A stretch of 10,293 bases of DNA from DATDOY01 sp035293045 (GTDB lineage: Bacteria; Actinomycetota; Acidimicrobiia; IMCC26256; JACPCJ01), in contig DATDOY010000158.1 in NCBI GenBank assembly GCA_035293045.1, positions 1 through 10,293 on the forward strand, read 5' to 3'. Below, in pieces: positions 1 to 6,650 of the stretch. The translations under genes were made by a program, and so were the position numbers. The notes beneath the pieces were generated by a model, which had not been told where the DNA came from, did no database searches, and saw nothing but the letters and a program-made list of their open reading frames with translations. Numbering within the stretch: the stretch's first letter is position 1; each line of letters starts with the position of its first letter.

Positions 1-1
1 C

Positions 2-1282
2 GACATCGCCGCCGATCTGGGGACCAACGAGACCAGCCTCACGTGGGTGGTCAGCGCGCCGCTGCTGATGTTCGCCGTCGCCATGCCCATTCTGGGCAAG
101 GCCGGCGACGTCTACGGGCACCGCCGCGTGTATCTGACGGGGCTGTCGACCTTCGTGTGTTTCACCGCGCTCTCGGCGGCGGCGTGGAACGCCCCCGCGC
201 TCATCGCGATCCGCACCATCGCCGCGCTCGAGGGCGCCGCGACCGGGCCGGCGTCGATGGCGATCATCAACCGCGCGTTTTCCGCCGAAGACCGCGTGAA
301 GGCGATGGGGTGGTTCTCGCTGGTTGGCGCGGGCGCACCCGTCCTGGGGTTGATTGTGGGCGGGGTCGTGATCGACGCCTTTGGGTGGCGCATGCTCTTT
401 CTCATGCAACTCCCGCTGGCGGCGTTCGCACTCGTGGTGAACACGGTCGTGCTGCGCGAAACGCCCCGGCGCGAGCGAACGCCGCTCGACGTGCGCGGCG
501 CCCTCGCCGTGGCGATCGCCGCGGTCGCCACCCTCCTCGTGCTCGAGCGGGGGCGCGCACTCGGGTTCACCCACCCAGTCGTCATCGCCGTGTCGCTGGC
601 CATTCCGCTCGGAGTGATCGGGTTCGTCTTCGCCGAGCGCCGGGCCGTCGAGCCCCTCATTCCGCTGGAGTTCTTCCGGCGCCGCAATTTCTCGGCGCCT
701 CTTGTTGCCCAGTTCTTCGGCAACGTCGCCTACATGGGCGGATTCATCATCAGCCCGCTCCTCATGCAACACGTCTTCGGGTACACGGTGGCCGGCGCCG
801 CGCTCGCCATGATGTGGCGCCCGCTCTCGTTCTCGCTCTGCGCACCGATGGCGGGGTATGCCGCGACCCGGGTGGGGGAGCGCATCGCCGCGGTGGCCGG
901 CGAGTCCGCCGTCGCCGGTTCGCTGGTGCTCATGGCGCTCGGCGCGTCGCAGCGATCGGTCGTGCTCGTCGTCCTCGGGCTGGTCGTCTCCGGCATCGGG
1001 ATGGGCGTCGCCTCGCCGTCGCTCCAGTCGTCGGTAGCCAACGCCGTCGACGAGCAGCACCTGGGAATCGCCGGCGCGTCGCAGCAGATGGTGTTCACGG
1101 TGGGGGCGTCGGCGGGCATCCAGTTGCTGTCGGTGGTGCTCGGTGGCTCCCGGCTTGCCGACGACTTCACGACGGCCTACCTCGTGGGCGCGGCGATGGG
1201 CGTCTGCGCGATCGTCGGGGCCCTCTTCGTGCGCTCGCTGCCGCGCCAGCGCGCCGCGCTGGAGGTTGTCCGGGCCGCATGA
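2..1282 (+). CDS. DHA2-type MFS drug/metabolite exporter, 5'-truncated by window edge
   Basis: The reading frame is open from base 2 to a TGA at 1280-1282 and gives 426 residues without the N-terminus; the missing part should be the start and first helix. What remains starts in the loop before helix 2 (WVVSAPLLMFAVAMP), followed by an MFS motif A-like stretch GKAGDVYGHRRV. Many hydrophobic helices follow, ending in a short basic tail (RSLPRQRAALEVVRAA). Length and helix pattern fit the 14-helix DHA2 branch (EmrB/QacA-like proton antiporters), known for export of drugs and amphiphiles; the substrate here is unknown. It aligns along its length with the next gene, sharing RVKAMG, ALVV...VLRE and AYMG blocks, so the pair are paralogues. 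Its stop overlaps the next start (ATGA), implying cotranscription and coupled translation. An internal GTG at 47 is a possible start but would cut into helix 2, so I reject it. Confidence 0.9.
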   Translation, partial: DIAADLGTNETSLTWVVSAPLLMFAVAMPILGKAGDVYGHRRVYLTGLSTFVCFTALSAAAWNAPALIAIRTIAALEGAATGPASMAIINRAFSAEDRVKAMGWFSLVGAGAPVLGLIVGGVVIDAFGWRMLFLMQLPLAAFALVVNTVVLRETPRRERTPLDVRGALAVAIAAVATLLVLERGRALGFTHPVVIAVSLAIPLGVIGFVFAERRAVEPLIPLEFFRRRNFSAPLVAQFFGNVAYMGGFIISPLLMQHVFGYTVAGAALAMMWRPLSFSLCAPMAGYAATRVGERIAAVAGESAVAGSLVLMALGASQRSVVLVVLGLVVSGIGMGVASPSLQSSVANAVDEQHLGIAGASQQMVFTVGASAGIQLLSVVLGGSRLADDFTTAYLVGAAMGVCAIVGALFVRSLPRQRAALEVVRAA

Positions 1283-2874
1283 AGCGCGGTCGTGGTCTCG
1301 ACGCATCCACGGATCACCCGGGCGACCAACGGCACGGCGACGACGCCCTCGACGACGCGCAGGATGAGGCGCCGGTCGTCCTCGACGAGGGCGAGACGCA
1401 GGTCGCGGTGGTCCGCGCGTACCGAGCGCTCGACGAGCGGCGCCGGCGCGCCCGAGCGCGGGTGGAAACGCGCCCGTCCTACAAGTGGTGGGTCTTGGGT
1501 GCGGTGCTGTCGGGGTTGTTCGCCACGGGGTGGACGATCACGTCGCTGACGGCCGCGTTGCCGTTCATCCGCGACGAGTTCGGCACCGGCAACGCCGCCG
1601 TGTCGTGGGTGGTGGCTGCGCCGTTCCTCCTGCGGTCGGTGTTCGTGCCGGCCTTCGGGAAGGTCGGTGACCTCGCCGGGCGCAAGCGCGTGTGGATGAT
1701 CGGGTTCGCCGCCTCGACGCTGTTCAACGTGCTGTCGGGGTTCGCGCCCAACATCGGGTTCCTCATCGTGACGCGGGTGCTCGCCGCCGTCGCCGGGGCC
1801 GCGGTGGCGCCGACGTCGATGGCGCTGATCGCCGAGGCGTTCGAGCCCGAGGAGCGGGTGAAGGCGATGGGCTACTGGTCGGCCACGATCGCCGTGTCGC
1901 CGCTGGCGGGCGTCATCACCGGCGGATTCCTCATCGAGGCGTTCTCGTGGCGGTGGCTCTTCTACAGCCAGTTCCCCTTCGGGATCTTCGCGCTGGTGGT
2001 CGGGGCGATCGTGTTGCGGGAGTCGAAGGCGCCGGTTCGCCAACGCTTCGACTATCCCGGTGCGGTGTTGTCGATCGTCGGCCTCGGCGCGCTGCTCCTC
2101 GTGTGCAACCAGGGCGCCGACTGGGGCTGGACGTCGTCGGGGATCATGTGGGCGGCGGCGATCGCCGTGATCGGGATCTCCGCCTTCGCGTGGGTCGAGA
2201 CCCACACCGCCTACCCGGTCTTGCCGGTGCAGTACCTGCGCAACGTCCCGTTCATGGCGGCCGTGGTGATGAACGCCTTCGGCCAGTTCGCGTACATGGG
2301 GTCGTTCTTCATCACATCGCTGATGTTCCGCGACGTCTTCGCCTACACCGCGGCGGGGGTTTCGCTGGCGGTTGCGCCGCGAGCGGCGGCGCTCGGGGTG
2401 ATGGGGCCGCTCGGCGGTGCGTTCACGAAGCGGCTCGGCGGACGGCGGATGGCGGTCGCCGGGATGGTGTGCATCGTGGGCTCGACGTTCCTCCTCGCCA
2501 CGGTGGACGCGGACACGTCGTATCTCGCCGGGATCCTGCCCGGGCTGGTGATCGCCGGGTTCGGCCTCGGTCTCATCGGCCCGCAGGCCTCGGCGACGGT
2601 CACGAACGTGGCCGACCCGGGCGATCTCGCCGCGGCCAGCGGCGCCCTGGCGATGTTCGTGTCGGCGGGGCAGTCGATGGGGATCGCCCTCATGCAGGCG
2701 ATGGTCGCCGTCAAGGCGGGGAGCGGCGTGGCGGCGAGCGCCGACGCCTACTCGTTCTCGTATTTCGTCGCCGGGGTGGTGTCGATGGTCGGCCTCGCCG
2801 CGGCCTTCTTCATCCCGAACCGCGTGGTGCGCCCGGCGTTCGACCCGCCCGGCCCCGCCCCCGAGGACTCGTAG
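1279..2874 (+). CDS. DHA2-type MFS exporter (second of a tandem pair)
   Basis: 531 residues from ATG 1279 to TAG 2872-2874. The first ~65 residues are hydrophilic: an acidic run (about residues 20-40) then an Arg-rich stretch (53-65), then helix 1 begins near W70. Motif A is at about 127-138 (GKVGDLAGRKRV). About 14 hydrophobic segments follow, ending in FFIPNRVVRPAF and a Pro-rich tail, which fits a DHA2-family inner-membrane proton-coupled exporter. The substrate cannot be read from sequence. The ATG is chosen because it overlaps the upstream stop as ATGA; a GGAGG lies at 1261-1265, 13 nt away, too far for an ideal Shine-Dalgarno, so coupling to the upstream gene is likely. The same frame runs open far upstream of 1279 but there it is antisense-like low-complexity Arg/Gly/Ala sequence overlapping the first MFS gene, so it is not coding. 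A strong hairpin starts 8 nt after the stop. Confidence 0.93.
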   Translation: MKRGRGLDASTDHPGDQRHGDDALDDAQDEAPVVLDEGETQVAVVRAYRALDERRRRARARVETRPSYKWWVLGAVLSGLFATGWTITSLTAALPFIRDEFGTGNAAVSWVVAAPFLLRSVFVPAFGKVGDLAGRKRVWMIGFAASTLFNVLSGFAPNIGFLIVTRVLAAVAGAAVAPTSMALIAEAFEPEERVKAMGYWSATIAVSPLAGVITGGFLIEAFSWRWLFYSQFPFGIFALVVGAIVLRESKAPVRQRFDYPGAVLSIVGLGALLLVCNQGADWGWTSSGIMWAAAIAVIGISAFAWVETHTAYPVLPVQYLRNVPFMAAVVMNAFGQFAYMGSFFITSLMFRDVFAYTAAGVSLAVAPRAAALGVMGPLGGAFTKRLGGRRMAVAGMVCIVGSTFLLATVDADTSYLAGILPGLVIAGFGLGLIGPQASATVTNVADPGDLAAASGALAMFVSAGQSMGIALMQAMVAVKAGSGVAASADAYSFSYFVAGVVSMVGLAAAFFIPNRVVRPAFDPPGPAPEDS

Positions 2875-2881
2875 CGAGCTT

Positions 2882-2926
2882 GGTGTGCGTACCACGTCGC
2901 GCTATGCGCGACGTGGTACGCACACC
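2882..2926. terminator. Perfect 21-bp inverted repeat between convergent genes (probable bidirectional terminator)
   Basis: Arms 2882-2902 and 2906-2926 pair without mismatch around a TAT loop. The arm reads GGTGTGCGTA, then CCA, then CGTCGCGC. It fills most of the 63-bp gap between the MFS stop (2874) and the SCP2 stop (2938, opposite strand), so it could end transcription from both sides. There is no T-run on either side, as is usual for GC-rich actinobacterial terminators. A sister element with the same outer and inner blocks lies at 10252-10293. Confidence 0.8.
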
Positions 2927-2937
2927 CTTGCAAATGG

Positions 2938-3336
2938 CTATTCGGTAATCCCCTGGATGGCTGCTTGCAGTTCGGGGTTGCCGCCGGCCCCTCCGCCCTG
3001 CTGCATCATCATGAGCTTCGTCATGTCGCCCTGCACCTTGATCTTGCCGGCCATGAACGCCTGCATCCCGGCCTGCTGGTCGCCCGAGATGAAGATGTTC
3101 TTTGCCGTCTCGTAGTCGAGGGTCAGGGTGACGTCGGCGCCGTCGGTGTGGCCGTCGCCCCAGTCCGGCGTGCCGCCCTTCGAGCCCATGTGCATTTCCT
3201 TGTCGGCGTCGAACGGGGTGTCGCTGATGACGAGGTTCACCATGATGTCCTGGGCCGGGGCGTCGCCGGTCCCGTGCTGGTCGATCAGGCTCTTGACCTC
3301 TCCGAACCACTCGTCGGACAGGAACTGGTAGGCCAC
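2938..3336 (-). CDS. SCP2 sterol-carrier-domain protein
   Basis: 132 residues, essentially a stand-alone SCP2 domain. The diagnostic C-terminal half is clear: DVTLTLDYETAKNIFISGD (about 68-86), then AFMAGKIKVQGDMTKLMMMQ (about 93-112), the usual SCP2 hydrophobic-cavity signature, followed by a Gly-rich linker and a short amphipathic tail. SCP2 proteins are soluble and bind or shuttle sterols, fatty acids or acyl-CoAs; the ligand here is not known. No signal peptide or membrane helix is seen, so it is expected to be cytosolic. The start is GTG 3334-3336 because AGGAGG sits 7 nt upstream; an out-of-frame ATG lies between them. It is downstream of and codirectional with the TetR-transporter operon (64-bp gap holding an operator-like palindrome), and converges on the DHA2 pair. 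Confidence 0.9.
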   Translation of the reverse strand: MAYQFLSDEWFGEVKSLIDQHGTGDAPAQDIMVNLVISDTPFDADKEMHMGSKGGTPDWGDGHTDGADVTLTLDYETAKNIFISGDQQAGMQAFMAGKIKVQGDMTKLMMMQQGGGAGGNPELQAAIQGITE

Positions 3337-3343
3337 GGCATTT

Positions 3344-3349
3344 CCTCCT
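3344..3349 (-). promoter_or_regulatory. Shine-Dalgarno of the SCP2 gene
   Basis: AGGAGG on the - strand, 7 nt from the GTG start at 3334-3336. It decides the start, because an ATG at 3339-3341 is only 2 nt from it and opens a different frame that stops after 18 codons. Confidence 0.8.
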
Positions 3350-3379
3350 GTGCTTGCTCGGTTGCTGGGTGACAAAAAC

Positions 3380-3394
3380 TTGACCCGTCGGTCT
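3380..3394. promoter_or_regulatory. Second TetR operator-like site upstream of the SCP2 gene
   Basis: The + strand reads TTGACCCGTCGGTCT, with GACC/GGTC arms around a 4-nt centre (3382-3393). It matches the tetR-promoter palindrome read on the - strand (TTGACCCGCTGGTCA) at all but the two central bases and the last one. It lies in the 64-bp gap between the transporter stop and the SCP2 start. Alternative reading: on the - strand the short GACC/GGTC stem is followed by AAG and five Ts, so it could act as a weak terminator, although a 4-bp stem is short for that. Confidence 0.45.
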
Positions 3395-3400
3395 AGAACT

Positions 3401-5551
3401 TTACGCACCGCCCCCCACGGGTTGTCCAGCCTGCTTGCGCACGCCGCCCGCCGCCTTGAGGAGCGCCTCGATGAGGAGGGCAAGGACGATGGCGCCGCCC
3501 ACGCCGTAGAGCCAGGTTGATCCGGACGTCTCGGTCGGCTCGGGCCCGCCGCCCGACGGCACGAGCTTGGCGATGGGCGGGTCGGGGGCGTCTTTGGCGA
3601 CGATCGTGTTCTCGATGCTCGCATCGAACTCGAACGCGACGGACCGCCACGGCTTGGGATCGTCGTCCGACGCCTGCTCGACGACCACGACGTAACCGAA
3701 GACCTGCGTGTCGGCGCCGTCCTGGCGCACGATCCGGAACGGAATCCGCGCCTCGCCGGCGTCGGCCGCTCCCGGCACGGCGCGGCCGATCTCCGAGGCT
3801 TCGAACCAGTCCTCGTCGTCGTCCTCGCGCTCCCACCCGGCGAGCGTCGTGAGATGAGCACCCAGCTCGGCCGAGCCGTACTTGTCGATCAGCTCGTCGT
3901 CCTCGTCGGACACGCCCCGCAAGAAACGCTCGGCGGCGCCCTCGGGGCGACGCACGGCCTGCCCGGCGGCGCCGAGGCCGACGATGATCAGCCCGAACAC
4001 GGCGATCCCTGCGGCCACACCGAGCAGCACTCGCGACTGGGTCCGCCGGCCGTTGGACCGCGCTCGCGCCACCGCGTCCTCGTCGGTGAGCAACAGATCG
4101 GACGCGACGCCGGCCACCTCGACGGTGATGTCTTCGAGTTCCTTCCCGCGTGTTTCGGGGAGGTACCGCCACAGGAGCCAGAGGCCGGGGATGCCGAGGA
4201 GGAACAAGAAGCTGACGGTGTCGCCCACCGACCCGAAGGCGCCGGAGTAGTGGTCGCCCAGCGTGCCGGCGAGGAGGGGGCCGAAGATGAAACCGGCGAT
4301 TTCGAACACGTTGCGGGCCCACGCCGCCGCGGCGTTGCGGATGTAGGTGGGGAACAACTCGGTGGCCATGGCCCCGAACAGCGGCGCCTGCCCGAGTCCG
4401 AAGAACACGCCGAGGATGAGGAAGAGCGCGACGAGGGCGGGCTCGCGGTTTTGGAACAGCGCGAGGGGGAACACGACCGATCCGATTCCGTAGACGATGG
4501 CGGTGGGTCGGCGTCCGACGCGTTCCATGAGGAAGCCGCAGAAGGCGTAGCCCCCGATGCCGAGTCCGTACGCGGCGATGAACATCACGAACAGCAGCTC
4601 GCGATCGACGCCCGCCTCGCGCTGCGCGTAGAAGAAGAACCACGACGTCGACGCGAAGAGCGGAAGGGATCGCAGGAGATGCACCGTGCCGACGAGCAGC
4701 AGGCTGCCTCGGAACTCCGGACGCCACGGCTCCCAGAAGCTGATCTGGCGGACGGTTTCGCCCGCCTCGATGGTCTGTTGGTATTCGACGAACCGGCGCG
4801 TCTCTTTGACGCGTCGGCGGAACCACCCGAGGACGAGGAGCGGCAGGATCCCGACGAGATAGAGGGTCCGCCACTCGAGCGGGCCTTGGTCGATTCCGAG
4901 CACGAGGAGCACCGCCACGATCAGCGCTCCGGCGGCGGCGCCGAGAAGCAATCGCCCGAGCGCGCCCGCGCGACGGGTGAGCGGGAACTCCTCCACGATC
5001 ATGGTGATGGCGACGGCGTACTCGGCGCCGAGGAAGACGCGGCTCGCCGACTGGAAGAAGGTGAACGACCACAGGTCCCATGAGATCGCCGAGAGCGTGG
5101 TGAACACCGTGTAGCCGAAGACCGACCACAACAGGAGCGTGCGACGACCGAACCGGTCGCCGAGGCGGGCGACGAAGAAGGCGAAGAAGAGCCCCAGCTC
5201 GATGAGGCCCCGGGCCACGCCGAACGTGCTCTCACCCACGCCGAACGTGTCTTGGATGTCGGGGGCGACGAGCGAGAGGATCGCGCCGTCGTAGCCCTCG
5301 AAGAACGTGGCCGCGATGAGAAGCCAGAACAGAGACTTCAGGTACTTGTCGGACCGCTCTTGATCCGCGTCATGCACGATCGCGGTCGGTGTTTCGCCCG
5401 GCAGCGGCGTGCCCGACACGCCAGTGGCCACGTCTTCGTCGGTTTCGACGATCGTGTCGACGTCCCCCGCTCCCACCGACTCGTGGTGCTGGTCGCGGAT
5501 CCGGCGGTTCGCGCCGTTGCCCTTCGGGCCTGACTTTCGGGGCTGGGCCAA
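3401..5551 (-). CDS. MFS transporter with C-terminal two-helix/extracytoplasmic-domain extension
   Basis: 716 residues, much longer than the usual 400-500 for 12-helix MFS proteins. Residues 1-65 are hydrophilic. The MFS core spans about 70-465, with motif A RLGDRFGRRTLL (129-140), its second-half repeat MERVGRRPT (342-350), and LPETRGKELEDI (464-475) at the end of the core, as in sugar-porter and metabolite:H+ symporter families. Beyond this come an extra helix (about 508-530), a ~150-residue polar domain rich in Asp/Glu, another helix (about 679-700) and a short basic tail. With a cytoplasmic core C-terminus, the polar domain should face outwards. Its start (AAERFLRGVSDEDDELIDKY) and later strands (VFGYVVVVEQ, WRSVAFEFD) suggest an NTF2/SnoaL-like fold, which is inference. 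The TTG start 5549-5551 is chosen because AGGAGG lies 4 nt upstream; a GTG at codon 26 is the alternative. It starts 8 nt after the tetR stop, so the two are one operon. Confidence 0.88.
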   Translation of the reverse strand: MAQPRKSGPKGNGANRRIRDQHHESVGAGDVDTIVETDEDVATGVSGTPLPGETPTAIVHDADQERSDKYLKSLFWLLIAATFFEGYDGAILSLVAPDIQDTFGVGESTFGVARGLIELGLFFAFFVARLGDRFGRRTLLLWSVFGYTVFTTLSAISWDLWSFTFFQSASRVFLGAEYAVAITMIVEEFPLTRRAGALGRLLLGAAAGALIVAVLLVLGIDQGPLEWRTLYLVGILPLLVLGWFRRRVKETRRFVEYQQTIEAGETVRQISFWEPWRPEFRGSLLLVGTVHLLRSLPLFASTSWFFFYAQREAGVDRELLFVMFIAAYGLGIGGYAFCGFLMERVGRRPTAIVYGIGSVVFPLALFQNREPALVALFLILGVFFGLGQAPLFGAMATELFPTYIRNAAAAWARNVFEIAGFIFGPLLAGTLGDHYSGAFGSVGDTVSFLFLLGIPGLWLLWRYLPETRGKELEDITVEVAGVASDLLLTDEDAVARARSNGRRTQSRVLLGVAAGIAVFGLIIVGLGAAGQAVRRPEGAAERFLRGVSDEDDELIDKYGSAELGAHLTTLAGWEREDDDEDWFEASEIGRAVPGAADAGEARIPFRIVRQDGADTQVFGYVVVVEQASDDDPKPWRSVAFEFDASIENTIVAKDAPDPPIAKLVPSGGGPEPTETSGSTWLYGVGGAIVLALLIEALLKAAGGVRKQAGQPVGGGA

Positions 5552-5555
5552 CCGT

Positions 5556-5561
5556 CCTCCT
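5556..5561 (-). promoter_or_regulatory. Shine-Dalgarno of the MFS transporter overlapping the tetR stop
   Basis: AGGAGG on the - strand overlaps the tetR TAG stop (5560-5562) and is 4 nt from the TTG start. This arrangement implies translational coupling of regulator and transporter and is the reason for choosing the rare TTG start. Confidence 0.65.
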
Positions 5562-6219
5562 AGTTCGTGGCCATGGCGACGAACGCCCCCATGGCTTCCC
5601 GCTCTGCGGCGTGCGCATCTTGGCCCGTCGCAGCGATGGCGTGGGTGACGAACCGCGCTGCCGTCGTGGCGAGCCCGTCGACCGACTCCTCCACGCGCCC
5701 GGTCCGTTGGAAGTAGACGAGGTGGATCACCGTGGCCAGCACGGCGTGGGCGAGCGTCGTCGGGTCGTCGTCGGCGCGAATCGTGCCGTCGGCCTGACCG
5801 GCTTCGATGAGGGTGCCGGTGTCGCGCGCGTGGGCCGTGGTCGTCTCGCGCAGTTCGTCGGTGAACGCGTCGCCGGTTTGGCCCTCGATCTGCATCAGGG
5901 CGTAGAGCTCGCGGTGGGCGGCGAGGAAGCGGACCGACGCCAGCGTCCCCGCGAACAGCCGCCCGAGCGGACTGCCGACGCCGACGAGGGCAACAGTCTG
6001 TTCGGCGCGCAGGCGCTCGCGCATCTCGCCGATCAACTCGCGGAACAGGGCGTCCTTGTTGTCGAAGTACCAGTAGAAGAGGCCCTTGGCGACGCCGGCC
6101 GACCGCACGATGTCGATGACCCGGGTCTGTTGGTAGCCGCGCTCGGCGAAGAGGCGCGCCGCGTGCGCGAGCAGTTCCGCCTTGCGAGCCTCGCCTTGGC
6201 GCGTGAGCCGTCGTTCCAC
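5560..6219 (-). CDS. TetR-family transcriptional regulator
   Basis: 219 residues, normal TetR length. The N-terminal DNA-binding domain is clear: ARKAELLAHAARLFAERGYQ (11-30), then a helix-turn-helix at about 34-51 (VIDIVRSAGVAKGLFYWY), then FDNKDALFRELI leading into helix 4. The remaining ~150 residues are the variable helical ligand-binding and dimerisation domain, so the inducer cannot be inferred. TetR proteins usually repress their own and neighbouring transporter genes and release DNA on ligand binding. The start is GTG 6217-6219: no Shine-Dalgarno precedes it, but a good promoter places the transcript start about 2 nt upstream, so the mRNA is probably leaderless. No in-frame start codon is seen in the seven codons upstream. 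It is first in the operon with the MFS transporter and divergent from a ferredoxin gene. Confidence 0.93.
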   Translation of the reverse strand: MERRLTRQGEARKAELLAHAARLFAERGYQQTRVIDIVRSAGVAKGLFYWYFDNKDALFRELIGEMRERLRAEQTVALVGVGSPLGRLFAGTLASVRFLAAHRELYALMQIEGQTGDAFTDELRETTTAHARDTGTLIEAGQADGTIRADDDPTTLAHAVLATVIHLVYFQRTGRVEESVDGLATTAARFVTHAIAATGQDAHAAEREAMGAFVAMATN

Positions 6220-6227
6220 CGGCCGGT

Positions 6228-6256
6228 ATTGAACTTGCGCCTGACCAGCGGGTCAA
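6228..6256 (-). promoter_or_regulatory. tetR promoter (-35 TTGACC, 17-bp spacer, -10 TTCAAT)
   Basis: Read on the - strand, TTGACC (6256-6251) and TTCAAT (6233-6228) are 17 bp apart, the standard sigma-70-type spacing. The -10 match is 4 of 6. The predicted transcript start near 6221 is about 2 nt from the GTG start codon, consistent with a leaderless message and the lack of a Shine-Dalgarno. The palindrome at 6242-6255 covers most of the -35 box and part of the spacer. Confidence 0.6.
6242..6255. promoter_or_regulatory. TetR operator-like palindrome in the tetR/ferredoxin divergent promoter
   Basis: TGACC-AGCG-GGTCA is a perfect 5+5 bp inverted repeat. It overlaps the tetR -35 box and sits 33-46 bp before the ferredoxin start, where that gene's -35 region would be, so one bound regulator could block both promoters. 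TetR autoregulation through such sites is typical of the family. A near-copy is found at 3380-3394. The assignment is inferred from position and recurrence. Confidence 0.55.
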
Positions 6257-6274
6257 GATCGGGGGCCCAGCCTG

Positions 6275-6280
6275 TATCGT
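6275..6280 (+). promoter_or_regulatory. -10-like box of the ferredoxin gene
   Basis: TATCGT ends 7 nt before the ATG at 6288, which would place the transcript start at or next to the start codon (leaderless). No Shine-Dalgarno is seen. The -35 region (about 6252-6257, GTCAAG) is a poor match and overlaps the operator-like palindrome. Confidence 0.4.
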
Positions 6281-6287
6281 CGTCGGC

Positions 6288-6599
6288 ATGGCGGATGCCT
6301 CGACGAGGGACGAGCGGGTCGTAGCGCGGGAGCGCAACGAGAAGTGGAAGCTCGTCCCGCTCCGCATCGAGATGGCGGAGTGCATCAACTGCGACACGTG
6401 CATCCGGCACTGCCCGCCGCAGTTCGGCGCGATCTTCAACCACGGGATCGACGTGATCATCGTGCCGGAACTGTGCAGCGGGTGCGGGAAGTGCGTTCCG
6501 GTGTGCCCGGTCGACTGCATCTACGAGGATCCGCAGTGGAGCGCGGCGCCGGACGACTGGTGGAAACACCCCAAAGGCCCCGACGACCCCTACGAGTGA
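6288..6599 (+). CDS. 2[4Fe-4S] ferredoxin
   Basis: 103 residues with two complete cluster motifs: C32-x2-C35-x2-C38-x3-C42-P and C63-x2-C66-x2-C69-x3-C73-P, plus an extra Cys at 77. This is the bacterial-type 8Fe-8S pattern: a soluble cytosolic low-potential electron carrier. The core is flanked by a ~28-residue charged N-terminal segment and a ~25-residue Trp/Pro/Asp-rich tail (WWKHPKGPDDPYE), making it longer than minimal clostridial ferredoxins. The redox partner is not in the window. ATG 6288 is preferred because a -10-like box lies just upstream; an internal ATG at codon 29 would leave only three residues before the first Cys. It is divergent from tetR across 68 bp with an operator-like palindrome, so co-regulation is possible. 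Confidence 0.92.
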   Translation: MADASTRDERVVARERNEKWKLVPLRIEMAECINCDTCIRHCPPQFGAIFNHGIDVIIVPELCSGCGKCVPVCPVDCIYEDPQWSAAPDDWWKHPKGPDDPYE

Positions 6600-6650
6600 G
6601 GTTTTGCCGGCCGCACCGTGCATTCGCGGCTGTTCTGTCGATCAGTAGTC

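Noticed and set aside
43..1278. Long open frame upstream of and in phase with the second MFS gene
   Set aside because: It translates to Arg/Gly/Ala/His-rich low-complexity sequence overlapping the clear first MFS gene in another frame; an effect of high GC.
1177..2895. 572-codon open frame on the - strand opposite the second MFS gene
   Set aside because: Composition is Arg/His/Asp/Glu-rich with no recognisable domain; it mirrors the third-position GC of the real gene.
3371..3394. Intrinsic terminator between the transporter and SCP2 gene
   Set aside because: The - strand has a GACC/GGTC stem then AAG and five Ts, but four pairs are too few for a convincing terminator; the match to the tetR-promoter palindrome makes an operator more likely. 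Kept as an alternative.
3854..5083. 409-codon + strand open frame opposite the extended MFS transporter
   Set aside because: Acidic low-complexity sequence without motifs, antisense to a transporter with clear helices and motifs.
5552..6520. Extension of the MFS transporter frame upstream through tetR, or a giant fusion protein
   Set aside because: The upstream part overlaps the well-defined tetR in another frame and reads as Arg/Pro/Ala noise; the AGGAGG plus TTG gives a normal start.
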